From positions 1 to 52,065 of IMG/VR virus record IMGVR_UViG_3300028608_000022: a stretch of 52,065 nucleotides of DNA. The stretch is one strand, 5' to 3'. Numbering within the stretch: the first letter of the stretch is position 1; each line of letters opens with the position of its first letter. The notes under the pieces were generated by a model. The model was not told where the DNA came from. It made no database searches and saw only the letters and a list, made by a program, of their open reading frames with translations. Shown here one piece after another: positions 31,310 to 39,136 of the stretch. The position numbers and the translations under genes were made by a program. This stretch comes from a virus.

Positions 31310-31325
31310 TTCGGAACGTTCCGAT
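31310..31325. promoter_or_regulatory. Variant palindrome TTCGGAACGTTCCGAT
   Basis: Same arms as the TTCGGAATATTCCGAA sites but with an ACGT centre and one end mismatch. It lies between the leftward (31223-31251) and rightward (31411-31438) promoters. Confidence 0.65.
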
Positions 31326-31410
31326 TGACGGTAGGAATTGAGGGGGCGAGGGGTGGCCTACCGTTATGTATGCGGCCTGGACACGCGCCTCAACTAGGTG
31401 GGTCTCGGAC

Positions 31411-31438
31411 TTGCAAAATTTTTGAAAAAACGGATAAT
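31411..31438 (+). promoter_or_regulatory. Rightward promoter of the 31.5-41.6 kb block
   Basis: TTGCAA (31411-31416), 16-nt AT-rich spacer, GATAAT (31433-31438, 5 of 6). Start near 31445, 25 nt before the first rightward ATG. With the leftward promoter it makes a divergent control region; 31170-31469 holds no gene. Confidence 0.65.
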
Positions 31439-31469
31439 GGGGGCTCAGGTACTTACTGGACTCACATTA

Positions 31470-31979
31470 ATGGCTCGAAAACCCTACCCCAACCCTGTTC
31501 CGGTGCGTGACGGCAATAAACGCGCTTCCACCCTAGACGTCATCGAGCGGATCCGAACCCGATGGCCTGAATATGACGGCTCAGCCATCGATTGCCCCGT
31601 CCACGGCAAGGTCGCCATCGCCGATCGGTACGGTTTCGCCACCAGCCGGAACATGAACTGCCCCGCCTGCGAGAAGGCGCGCTGCTCGCCCCCGACCGTT
31701 GAAGAGATGCGCAACAAGCTGCGTCACGAGCACCCGAATCTGGATTGGCCCGAGCCGAGCTGGACTGAAAATCAGGGGCGCAACCGCAAAGTCATGGCCC
31801 ATTGCACCATTCACGGTATTGCCTGGGTCGCACCTGTGCAGTTCCACAAGAACGGTTCCCACAAGTGCCCGGCGTGCTTCCCGTCAGGCGGCCGCGTCAC
31901 CACGCTGTACCGTTCCAAGTATTTCGCCCAAAAGGGCTTGCCCGAGCACATCGAGCGCGCCCTGAAAGATCCTGAATGA
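31470..31979 (+). CDS. Zinc-ribbon repeat protein, 169 aa
   Basis: Two copies of the pattern C-P/T-x-H-G ... C-P-A-C: residues about 38-65 (IDCPVHG ... NCPAC) and about 110-135 (HCTIHG ... KCPAC). This C..HG/CP.C unit is known from phage and bacterial zinc-ribbon proteins linked to endonuclease-like domains. No nuclease motif is visible here, so a nucleic-acid-binding role is inferred. First gene of the rightward block; the SD is weak, and the ATG at 31470 sits 25 nt after the predicted start. Confidence 0.78.
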   Translation: MARKPYPNPVPVRDGNKRASTLDVIERIRTRWPEYDGSAIDCPVHGKVAIADRYGFATSRNMNCPACEKARCSPPTVEEMRNKLRHEHPNLDWPEPSWTENQGRNRKVMAHCTIHGIAWVAPVQFHKNGSHKCPACFPSGGRVTTLYRSKYFAQKGLPEHIERALKDPE

Positions 31980-32008
31980 CCTCACCCGACCCAACCCAAG
32001 GAACCACC

Positions 32009-32677
32009 ATGAAGACCCTGTACGAGCTCCTGCAAACCCCCGAAAAGTTGACCCTCGCTGCGATCCAGGAATGGCGCGAAAGTGGCCGGCCGATGGGCAC
32101 CCAGGATATGCATGTCGCCCACTTCTATGACGTCGCGCTCTTCGCCGTGGCTGATTGCGTGGCCCGGGTGAACGCTGCGCTCGCCACGATCCCGGCCATC
32201 ACACCCTTGGCGCCCGCCCCCTTAGACGCTGAAGTCCTGCCCGAAGCCGCCTTGCCCCCGCGACCCGAGCCGAACGTGGCCGCCGCGCGGCTGTGCGGCA
32301 CGGACATGTACTCTGGCGCGCAGATGCTCGCCTACGGACGCGAATGCGCCGAGGCGCAGCGCAAGGCGGACAGAGCCATTGCGGTCGAGCGCGGTCGCCG
32401 CGACGCCCTGTCAAGCGCCCCTGCGGATTCCCAGGCCCAGGTCACCGAGGCCGACGATGAAGAAGAAAGCCCGGCCGACGCCTGGCGCCGCCTCGCACTG
32501 CAGTTCGACGACCACCGCATGCAGGCCAAGCACCACATCCAAAGGATGCTGGAGAACCCGAAGGCACACGCAGACGCAGCTCGGGAATTCCTGGCCGCGC
32601 CGCCGTTGAGCGGAGAGCAGGTGCTGGCGCAACGGATCGAAGCCATCGCTGAGGCTCAGAAAAAGGGAGAGGCATGA
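32009..32677 (+). CDS. Hypothetical protein, 222 aa
   Basis: ATG preceded by CCCAAGGAACCACC, a 14-nt exact complement of the putative sRNA loop region (9575-9588), so this is the best predicted target. Starts MKTLYELLQTPEKLTLAAIQEWRESG; the C-terminal half is helical and acidic. No family recognised. Overlaps the next gene as ATGATGG/TGA. Confidence 0.78.
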   Translation: MKTLYELLQTPEKLTLAAIQEWRESGRPMGTQDMHVAHFYDVALFAVADCVARVNAALATIPAITPLAPAPLDAEVLPEAALPPRPEPNVAAARLCGTDMYSGAQMLAYGRECAEAQRKADRAIAVERGRRDALSSAPADSQAQVTEADDEEESPADAWRRLALQFDDHRMQAKHHIQRMLENPKAHADAAREFLAAPPLSGEQVLAQRIEAIAEAQKKGEA

Positions 32678-34011
32678 TGGAAAACCAGAACAACGCCGCC
32701 CAACCCAGGCTGACGGATGCCGAAATCCGCGGCGCCATCGCCGACGCCCACCAGTCGCACGGGGATCCCAAGACTGGGTACATACTGGCGGTAGGCCGCG
32801 CCATCGAATCCGCCCTGCTGGCCAAGCTGCGCGCGGAGGGCGTGCAGGCGGGCGATGAGCGTTTCCGTTCTGACGTTCGGGAGCTATGCGCATATGCCGA
32901 AGGGTCGATGTCGGTCCACATTGATACCGTTCACCGAGTCCGCGCCGCCCTGGCAAGCGCCCCTGAAAGCTTCCAAGCCCGCGTCCAGCCTTGGATGATG
33001 GACTGCTTCGGCCCGGAGATTTCCGCCGACCGCCAAGAACGCAACCACCGGTTTCTCGAAGAGGCGCTGGAGCTGGTCCAAGCCTGCGGCGCAACCGCCA
33101 GCGAAGCGCATCAGTTGGTGGATTACGTGTTCAACCGCCCGATTGGTGAGCCGGCGCAGGAAGTTGGCGGCGTGACGGTAACGCTCGCTGCGCTGTGTCT
33201 CGCCAACGGTTTGGACATGCACAAGGCGGCCGAAACCGAGCTGGCCAGGATCAGCGAACCGGCCATCCGTGACAAGATCCGGGCCAAGCAGGCGGCCAAG
33301 CCCAAGCACGCCCCTCTGCCAGAGGCCAGCGCCCCTGTAGCCGAGAAAGACGACGCCGCCCTGCGCAAAATGTGGGAGCTGGCCGGCGGCAGTTTCCACG
33401 GTCCTCGCGTGGAGACCGGCACGATGCCCGAGGCGCAGCTGTTGCCGTTCCTACGCCGCCTGGCCAGCGCCCGGTTGCCGGCTATCGACCACGAGACGGA
33501 ATTCCACGTCTGGCTGTCGGCCGAGCAGGAAGAGCGGTTTTCCAAGTGGGTGGGCGTCGAGCATATGTCGCCGTGGGCGCGGTCGGTTGCACGTCTGGCG
33601 CTGATGCTGAACTCGTCCAATCGGGGGCTTGTCGACTACCAGGCCGCGCAGCACTTCGCCCGTGAGCTACTGCATCGCCTGGAGTATTCGTTCAAGGTCT
33701 ATCCGGCCCCGGACTTGGAACCCTACGCCGTGCGCGCGGCCAACGCTGTGGATGGTGAGACCCGCCGCCGCATGGGCGTGGCGCTGACCACGTACCTGGA
33801 TGAGCATGTCGAGGATGGCGCGTGCACCTTCGATCACTGCGACAGCGGCACGATCGACGAGCTGCTGAACGCGGTGCTGGCCGAGCTGCCGCAGCCTTCG
33901 GATGACGAAAAGTTGGCGTCGGCGCTTGAAGTGCTCAAGGCCCGCGATTTCGGCCTGGCCGCGCATGCGCTGAACAGGGCCATCGGGCTGGCGAGGTTGG
34001 TGAAGCCATGA
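32674..34011 (+). CDS. dATP/dGTP pyrophosphohydrolase domain protein (DUF550/MazZ-like), 445 aa
   Basis: Residues about 121-210 match the DUF550/MazZ pattern: RNHRFLEEALELVQA (EExxE), LVDYVFNRPIGEPAQEVGG, VTLAALCLANGLDM and ELARI ... IRAKQAAKP. Family members hydrolyse dGTP/dATP to monophosphates; in some phages this supports 2-aminoadenine DNA. The N-terminal 110 and C-terminal 235 residues are extra and unrecognised, so this is a long fusion compared with the usual single-domain protein. ATG with GGGAGAGGC. No purZ-like gene is seen in this window. Confidence 0.75.
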   Translation: MMENQNNAAQPRLTDAEIRGAIADAHQSHGDPKTGYILAVGRAIESALLAKLRAEGVQAGDERFRSDVRELCAYAEGSMSVHIDTVHRVRAALASAPESFQARVQPWMMDCFGPEISADRQERNHRFLEEALELVQACGATASEAHQLVDYVFNRPIGEPAQEVGGVTVTLAALCLANGLDMHKAAETELARISEPAIRDKIRAKQAAKPKHAPLPEASAPVAEKDDAALRKMWELAGGSFHGPRVETGTMPEAQLLPFLRRLASARLPAIDHETEFHVWLSAEQEERFSKWVGVEHMSPWARSVARLALMLNSSNRGLVDYQAAQHFARELLHRLEYSFKVYPAPDLEPYAVRAANAVDGETRRRMGVALTTYLDEHVEDGACTFDHCDSGTIDELLNAVLAELPQPSDDEKLASALEVLKARDFGLAAHALNRAIGLARLVKP

Positions 34012-34178
34012 GCGACCTCTACAAGTGCGACGAATGCGGGCACGAGTGCCGAACCGAGGACATGGGCGCCGATGCGTGCTTTAACGGCGTGGACGAAGAC
34101 TGGTCGAACTGGATCTGCCCGATCTGCCAGCAGTGGCCGCAATCCCTGGAAGACGGCTGGACGAAGGTGAAGCCATGA
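34008..34178 (+). CDS. Zinc-ribbon mini-protein, 56 aa
   Basis: Found by reading the gap: ATGA overlap at both ends (34008 with the previous stop, 34175 with the next start). Reads MSDLYKCDECGHECRTEDMG ... WICPICQQWP: two CxxC pairs of a rubredoxin/zinc-ribbon type knuckle. Function unknown. Confidence 0.78.
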   Translation: MSDLYKCDECGHECRTEDMGADACFNGVDEDWSNWICPICQQWPQSLEDGWTKVKP

Positions 34179-34450
34179 ACCCGCTGCGCACCCTGGCCGC
34201 CTGGTACAAGCGGATCTTCCCGCCGTACCAGCCGATCAAGCCCTTGCTGCTGGAAATCATCGAGGCAAGCCCTGGCTGCACGGCGGGCCAGATCAGCCGG
34301 CGCCTGGACCTGCCGTTTTCGTTTATCTTGCCGGTCCTCTTCGAGATGGCGGTGGGCGGGGAGGTGCTGGTCCACTCCGTTCGCTTGCCCGTCTCCCAGA
34401 CTTTTTACGTTGTGCAGTTTTACCCCCTCAACCAAGGAACCAAATCATGA
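34175..34450 (+). CDS. Possible winged-helix protein, 91 aa
   Basis: LLLEIIEASPGCTAGQISRRL followed by DLPFSFILPVLFEMAVGGEVLVHSV has the helix, turn, helix and wing order of small winged-helix regulators. ATGA overlap with the 56-aa gene. It could be a transcription regulator of the phage; target unknown. Confidence 0.7.
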   Translation: MNPLRTLAAWYKRIFPPYQPIKPLLLEIIEASPGCTAGQISRRLDLPFSFILPVLFEMAVGGEVLVHSVRLPVSQTFYVVQFYPLNQGTKS

Positions 34451-35343
34451 TCATCCCGAAGATGCCCGCTGGCTGCTACGCCCACCCGCTCGCCAATTTC
34501 TTGGTCGGCACCACCACGATCAACAAGGCCGGCGTCATCAAGGCCACACTGGCGGTCGAGGCGTCGAGCCTGGAATCGCCTTACAACGACGTGCGCGCGC
34601 TGCTGTCGCCGGAACAGAACGGCCTGGTGCCGGTGCTCGTTTTCATTGACCAAAAGGCGGTGAAGGTTGACGAAACCCCGCAAAAAATTGACGAAACCGT
34701 CGCGCGTGCTGACGGTGATGTCGCCTCACCTGGCCCCGTGTATGGGCTGACATCAGCGCCTGAGACCCGAAATGACCCGGCTGTCGCTGCGATCCAGTTT
34801 GCGCTGAAAACTGACGACGGTCTGACGTGGTTGCGGTTGTGGAACGAGGGCGAGTTCGAAGCCTGCCGCAAGGAATGGCTGGACTCGCCCGCGGCGTGCT
34901 TCATCGGCGCCGACCAATTCTTTGTGCCGCCCAGCTCTGAGTTGACTGGCGACGGCAGCGGGGAGGCGCTGCCGCCCGTGGAAGACGGCAACCCGCTGGA
35001 ACGGGTCAAGCGGCGCGCGCCCACGCAGCTGCCCGACCTGTTGAAGGCCACGGGCGCCGTGGACGCGGTGATCGACAAGCTGGTGGGCGTGAAGGAAGAG
35101 TTCATCGTGGTTGTGCAGCGGGTCGGCGCCGGCTTTCAGGTCAGCTACTCGTGGGACGGCGCGCGCATGGAGACACGCGAAGCTGCGATCAAGGTGGGGC
35201 TGGAAGACGTCGGCTCTGACGACTTCAACATCGGCGTGGTCAAGGGTCTCCAGATGGTTGATTTCGGCTGGATGGAGGAATCGCTCGGGGAGGACGCTGA
35301 GACGTTGGCCGACATCGCCCGCCAGATCGGGCTCAAGCCGTGA
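34447..35343 (+). CDS. Hypothetical protein, 298 aa
   Basis: Start preceded by CCAAGGAACCAAATC, and ATGA overlap with the previous gene. The N-terminal 75 residues are beta-rich, then a variable linker, then a domain about 195-298 (FIVVVQRVGAGFQVSYSWDG ... LADIARQIGL). Unrecognised. Confidence 0.78.
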   Translation: MIIPKMPAGCYAHPLANFLVGTTTINKAGVIKATLAVEASSLESPYNDVRALLSPEQNGLVPVLVFIDQKAVKVDETPQKIDETVARADGDVASPGPVYGLTSAPETRNDPAVAAIQFALKTDDGLTWLRLWNEGEFEACRKEWLDSPAACFIGADQFFVPPSSELTGDGSGEALPPVEDGNPLERVKRRAPTQLPDLLKATGAVDAVIDKLVGVKEEFIVVVQRVGAGFQVSYSWDGARMETREAAIKVGLEDVGSDDFNIGVVKGLQMVDFGWMEESLGEDAETLADIARQIGLKP

Positions 35344-35735
35344 CCGAGGCCGCTGCGTTTGCTTTCGTTGCGACGGTGGCGCTCGCAGCGGCTGTCGGGT
35401 TCCTGGCCGGCGTCGTGTCGGCGCTCGCGCGGGCAGTTTCTGGCGGCTCTATGTCGGCCCCTTCGCTTTTATATTCGGCATGCGCTCGGCGGGCGCGCGC
35501 CACTACAAAGGAAAATCATGACCCTCTACATTGTTATCGCCGTGGCCGTGCTGCTGGTCATTGCGTTCATCATCCTGGACCGCGCGTGCTTCGTGGTCTC
35601 GATCGGGCTCTGCGTGCCCCGGCGCTGGAAGGGGCACCTGTTCGGCAATCCGTGCAACGCGCGCATCTCGATCTGGCATTGCGGGCTGTTCTCGTTGATC
35701 CGGTTCGACACCGTGAACCCGGTGCAGACGTTTAG
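35340..35735 (+). CDS. Doubtful GTG-start frame with N-terminal membrane segment
   Basis: GTGA overlap with the previous stop. The first 35 residues (TEAAAFAFVATVALAAAVGF ...) make a convincing membrane helix and fill the 174-nt gap that otherwise has no gene. The remaining 70 residues overlap the next gene out of frame and look like chance coding. Either a real gene with a long overlap or a non-coding gap. Confidence 0.35.
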   Translation: MTEAAAFAFVATVALAAAVGFLAGVVSALARAVSGGSMSAPSLLYSACARRARATTKENHDPLHCYRRGRAAGHCVHHPGPRVLRGLDRALRAPALEGAPVRQSVQRAHLDLALRAVLVDPVRHREPGADV

Positions 35736-35985
35736 CGATTTCCTGATGGCCAACGAGAGCTTGGAGGATTATTTGGCGGTGCGCCGGCCGCAGGTGCGCG
35801 CCAGGCTGCGGCGCCAGGAGGCCAAGGCTCGTGCGCAAGCGCGCGCCCAGGTGCAGGACGGCTTGCGCATGTGGCGCGACAACGCCATGGAAGCCAACGA
35901 GCGCGCCAATGTCCTCCAGCACCGCGTGTACGCGCTGGAGACCACGGTCAGGACGCTGCGGGGGATGGGCGATGACGGTAAGTGA
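35518..35985 (+). CDS. Membrane-anchored protein with charged helical tail, 155 aa
   Basis: ATG after AAAGGAAAATC. N-terminal membrane helix (LYIVIAVAVLLVIAFIILD), then a soluble part with WHCGLFSLIRFD, then a long Arg/Ala-rich helix, probably coiled coil (about 85-150). Unknown function at the inner membrane. Confidence 0.75.
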   Translation: MTLYIVIAVAVLLVIAFIILDRACFVVSIGLCVPRRWKGHLFGNPCNARISIWHCGLFSLIRFDTVNPVQTFSDFLMANESLEDYLAVRRPQVRARLRRQEAKARAQARAQVQDGLRMWRDNAMEANERANVLQHRVYALETTVRTLRGMGDDGK

Positions 35986-36226
35986 GAACACGGCGCGCCA
36001 GCGCGCGCTGAAGCACCTGGCGCAGTACGGATATGGCGGCAGCTTTCTGTCCTGGATAGGCGGCGCCATGTTCCCGGACAACCAGGCGCGCACGCGGCAG
36101 GGGTTGGCGCTGGCGGCCTCGCGCATCGTGCGCAAGATGCGCGATGACGGTCACATCACGTTCAACGAAGAGGGCAACTACACGATCACGCAAAAAGGAC
36201 GTGACTGGCTCGCTGAAAACCCCTAA
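35972..36226 (+). CDS. Possible winged-helix protein, 84 aa
   Basis: RIVRKMRDDGHITFNEEGNY followed by TITQKGRDWL resembles the end of a winged helix (recognition helix, wing, closing helix). ATG at 35972 with GGGGGATGGGCG; overlaps the previous gene by 14 nt. Another candidate regulator. Confidence 0.7.
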   Translation: MTVSENTARQRALKHLAQYGYGGSFLSWIGGAMFPDNQARTRQGLALAASRIVRKMRDDGHITFNEEGNYTITQKGRDWLAENP

Positions 36227-36253
36227 CATACGGCTTTTCAAGGGAGGGAAGCC

Positions 36254-36568
36254 ATGAAATGGAAATTCTGGAAGCGCGCCGAGCCCACGCCGCAAGGGGC
36301 GATGGTCGAGCTGTTGGAGCTGACGGTCAAGGCCGCGCGCCGTTGCGCATACGACCTGGCGCACGCGGCGGACATGGTCAAGGATGACCACTTTCGCCCC
36401 ATCTACCGCGACCGCGCGCGGCACTGGCTCAAGGTGTTCAACCCGGCCGACGGCCCCAAGGATTACCGGGCGCGCCTGCACTACGAGCTGGACATGAAGG
36501 ACATGGAAATTGAACGTCTGAAGAGCCAGCTGATGCGCGCGGGTGTGGAGCCCGAAGAGCAGTTTTAA
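36254..36568 (+). CDS. Hypothetical protein, 104 aa
   Basis: Strong SD AAGGGAGGGAAGCC. Helical, basic start (MKWKFWKRAEPT) and an acidic helical end (LDMKDMEIERLKSQLM). Unrecognised. Confidence 0.77.
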   Translation: MKWKFWKRAEPTPQGAMVELLELTVKAARRCAYDLAHAADMVKDDHFRPIYRDRARHWLKVFNPADGPKDYRARLHYELDMKDMEIERLKSQLMRAGVEPEEQF

Positions 36569-36607
36569 GCCGGGAATTTTGGAATGAAGTCACAAGGAAC
36601 CAATGCA

Positions 36608-37306
36608 ATGAAGACACCTGAAATCATCAAGGCCGTTCAGGCGCTGCAATCGTGGCGCGTGGAGCTGGACGTCAACATCCACCAGATGAGGGAAAGCCTG
36701 GGCGTGTTGCAAGCGCAGTCGGACAAGCACGGCGAGGCGATCAACCGCCTGCTGGGCGTGGGTGGCTCGCCCTCGCCGCTGCTGCCCCTGGAGGGCATCG
36801 ACAGCCTCCCGGAAAATGACCCGCTGGTCAGCACTGCGGCACCGGGCTTTGGCGAGGGGTTCGTCAACCGCCAGGCCAAGGCCATCATGCGCGAATGCGC
36901 GGTCGCCGGCACCGAGAAGATCGATGGGCGCGCGATGGCGGAAGTCACTGACCGCGCGACCGCTGCGCACTTTGAATCGAAGGTGCCTGACATCCGCGCG
37001 GCGGCCGCCGTCGCGCGCTTTGAATCGAAGGTGCCCGAGGTCCGCGCGCTGGCGCCAGTGGGGATGATGATGGTGCTGCCGCAGCTTCAGGTCGATGACA
37101 TGGCGACGGATTTGTCGATCGGCGTGGCTGATGTGCGCGAGGTCGAGATCGCCGTCTTGCGCCACCTGGCCGTGACCATGGAACCGCACATCCGCCGGCT
37201 GCGCGCGCTGTCCTTGCACCCGGATGTGGATTCGATCACAGCCGCTGCGATCACAATGTTCATGACGCAGTGGACGACCGCACTGGGTCTGGGAGAGCAG
37301 GCATGA
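36608..37306 (+). CDS. Hypothetical protein with a short internal duplication, 232 aa
   Basis: ATG at 36608 after CACAAGGAACCAATGCA. N-terminal coiled-coil-like helix (about 1-55). Residues about 119-145 hold a tandem duplication: AHFESKVPDIRA followed by ARFESKVPEVRA, also near-identical in DNA. C-terminal helical part. No family recognised. Confidence 0.76.
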   Translation: MKTPEIIKAVQALQSWRVELDVNIHQMRESLGVLQAQSDKHGEAINRLLGVGGSPSPLLPLEGIDSLPENDPLVSTAAPGFGEGFVNRQAKAIMRECAVAGTEKIDGRAMAEVTDRATAAHFESKVPDIRAAAAVARFESKVPEVRALAPVGMMMVLPQLQVDDMATDLSIGVADVREVEIAVLRHLAVTMEPHIRRLRALSLHPDVDSITAAAITMFMTQWTTALGLGEQA

Positions 37307-37524
37307 CCGACAAGACCAACAGCTGGGTGCGCGCGGTGGTCACGCTGGACATCGCGGTCAGCGGCCCTTGGGGGGCTAGCGCCACCAACGACCAGATGAT
37401 CAACGACGCCAAGAGCGCCGCCCGCAACATCATCCAGGACATCGTTCAGAGCAACCGCGGCGCGAGCGCGGTCGGCGAACCGGTATTCAAAGTTGTAACC
37501 GTTTTTCCGGAGAATCAGAAATGA
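37303..37524 (+). CDS. Hypothetical protein, 73 aa
   Basis: ATG at 37303 overlaps the previous stop as ATGA. Strand (WVRAVVTLDIAVSG), helix (NDQMINDAKSAARNIIQDIVQ), strand: a small alpha/beta protein. Unknown function. Confidence 0.76.
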   Translation: MTDKTNSWVRAVVTLDIAVSGPWGASATNDQMINDAKSAARNIIQDIVQSNRGASAVGEPVFKVVTVFPENQK

Positions 37525-37841
37525 CCCAGAAATTCGTTCACACCATCCAGATCGAACGCTGCGCCACCTTTGAATTCCCGGACGCCATCTTCACGCCCGA
37601 GCACCTGGCTGTGGTCCAGGCCTACAGCGAAGCCGGGGGTGAGATCAAGACGGCCCAAGACCTGCGCATTGCCATCGCTTCGTACTGGGCGCTGTACGGC
37701 GAAGGCTACGCTGAGCCTTACGGGTGCAATATCCTGACCCACGCGGCAGATGCGCAGTACCACGGCCCGGACGGGTCTCCCCTCGTGCTGGTCAGCAACG
37801 AGGATTCTGAGATCGTTGACGGAGAAGAACGTGAGCTATAA
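37521..37841 (+). CDS. Hypothetical protein, 106 aa
   Basis: ATG with CCGGAGAATCAGAA and overlap with the previous stop. Acidic alpha/beta protein. The last residues overlap the GTG start of the next gene by 11 nt. Unrecognised. Confidence 0.76.
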   Translation: MTQKFVHTIQIERCATFEFPDAIFTPEHLAVVQAYSEAGGEIKTAQDLRIAIASYWALYGEGYAEPYGCNILTHAADAQYHGPDGSPLVLVSNEDSEIVDGEEREL

Positions 37842-38346
37842 AGCCCTGATCTCCGTATACGCCACGCGCACGCCGGCCGGCACGTATTACACGCTGGCCC
37901 TTGGCGACGAAAACGCCTCGTACCGCCTGGGCGGACCCAAGATGACGCAGGACACCAAGGTGCTGCACGTCTTCCCGGTCAAGATCTCCGAACTGCTGAC
38001 CGAGACGCTGTCGCTGTTCCCGACCCGCGCGTTGCACGACGTGGTGCAGGAGCGCGCGCGCCAGGTGGCTGTCGAAGGTCGCACGGTCGAGGCCGATGAC
38101 AAGAACGACAGCGGCCAGATGGCGGTCGCCGCCGGCTATTACGCGCTGGCCAGCGGCTGGCCCTACAGCCACAACCGCAGCGGAGACCAGACCATGGAGT
38201 CGCCTCCGCAGCATTGGCCGTGGGCCGCCGAGTGGTGGAAGCCGCGCACCGCGCGCGAGAACCTGGTGCGGGCCGGCGCCCTGATCATCGCCGAGATCGA
38301 GCGCCTGGACCGCGCGGCGCCGCCGGACGAGGATGAAGATGCCTAG
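37831..38346 (+). CDS. Conserved phage protein with ER.RQ..EG.T..DD motif, 171 aa, GTG start
   Basis: GTG at 37831 with GGAGAAGAAC. Residues about 70-165 (VVQERARQVAVEGRT, DDKNDSGQMAVAAGYYALA, WPWAAEWWKP, ENLVRAGALIIAEIERLDR) follow a pattern common in tailed-phage early proteins of unknown function. The family is seen in many proteobacterial phages; no activity is established. The N-terminal part is extra. Confidence 0.78.
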   Translation: MSYKALISVYATRTPAGTYYTLALGDENASYRLGGPKMTQDTKVLHVFPVKISELLTETLSLFPTRALHDVVQERARQVAVEGRTVEADDKNDSGQMAVAAGYYALASGWPYSHNRSGDQTMESPPQHWPWAAEWWKPRTARENLVRAGALIIAEIERLDRAAPPDEDEDA

Positions 38347-38542
38347 CCCGCCCATACCCATCTGGACCGAGGTCGTGTGCTTGCAGTGCGCGCACACCGG
38401 CCACGGCCAATTCACCCGCTACGCCAGGAACCGCACCCAGCTGCGAAAAGACGTGCTCGCCGATGGGTGGTTGCTCAAGCATGGCGACATCTTTTGCAGC
38501 CCCAAGTGCCTGGCCGATTACGAGGTCAATAATGGCCATTGA
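38339..38542 (+). CDS. Small zinc-binding protein candidate, 67 aa
   Basis: ATG at 38339 overlapping the previous gene by 8 nt. Two Cys pairs (VVCLQCAHTGHG and FCSPKCLADYE) form a likely zinc knuckle. Function unknown. Confidence 0.74.
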   Translation: MPSPPIPIWTEVVCLQCAHTGHGQFTRYARNRTQLRKDVLADGWLLKHGDIFCSPKCLADYEVNNGH

Positions 38543-38729
38543 CATCCAAGCGGTCATTGACGACATCCGCAAGAATGGCACGCGCCTGACGCCCTACCGC
38601 CTGGGCCTGGAGGTCGGCCGGCGCGGCCTGGCGCTGGAAAGCCCTTACGACGCCGGCAGCGCCGCTGAGCGGCTGTTCCAAGATGGCGTCAACCACGCGC
38701 GCGAGCAGCGCGATACCAAATCCGAATGA
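38532..38729 (+). CDS. Hypothetical protein, 65 aa
   Basis: ATG at 38532, 11-nt overlap with the previous gene. Helical (IDIQAVIDDIRKNGTRLTPY ...). Unrecognised. Confidence 0.7.
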   Translation: MAIDIQAVIDDIRKNGTRLTPYRLGLEVGRRGLALESPYDAGSAAERLFQDGVNHAREQRDTKSE

Positions 38730-38743
38730 TCCTGGGAGGGACC

Positions 38744-39136
38744 ATGAACTACCTGAAAAACTACCTGGCCAGCAAGCACTACGCCTACCGCGGCGGGCCG
38801 CCGCCTGAGCCGGTGATGACCGAAGCCCAGGACGCAGCGTTCAACGGTCTGGTGAAGACGCTGGACCAGGTCCAATTCTTGATGGACCTGGCCAACAAGG
38901 CGCGCGCGGACGCGGCCGCCGAGCTGATCGGGCGCGCGGCGATGGTCAAGCTGCAAGCCAATCAGAAGAACCCCACTCGAGTGCGCATCGACGGGGTGAG
39001 CGTAACGCTGCGCATGGACCCGACGGGCACCACCTACTACATCGATCTGGACATCACGCTCATCGAATCGCCGCTGCACACCCGGCTGCGCCGTCGCCGC
39101 ATTCCGTTGGGTCAGCTTGTCGAGGTGCTGCCATGA
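38744..39136 (+). CDS. Hypothetical protein, 130 aa
   Basis: ATG at 38744 with GGGAGGGACC; an ATG at 38726 that overlaps the previous stop is the alternative. Helical centre, beta-rich end (RVRIDGVSVTLRMDPTGTTY ...). Unrecognised. Confidence 0.75.
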   Translation: MNYLKNYLASKHYAYRGGPPPEPVMTEAQDAAFNGLVKTLDQVQFLMDLANKARADAAAELIGRAAMVKLQANQKNPTRVRIDGVSVTLRMDPTGTTYYIDLDITLIESPLHTRLRRRRIPLGQLVEVLP

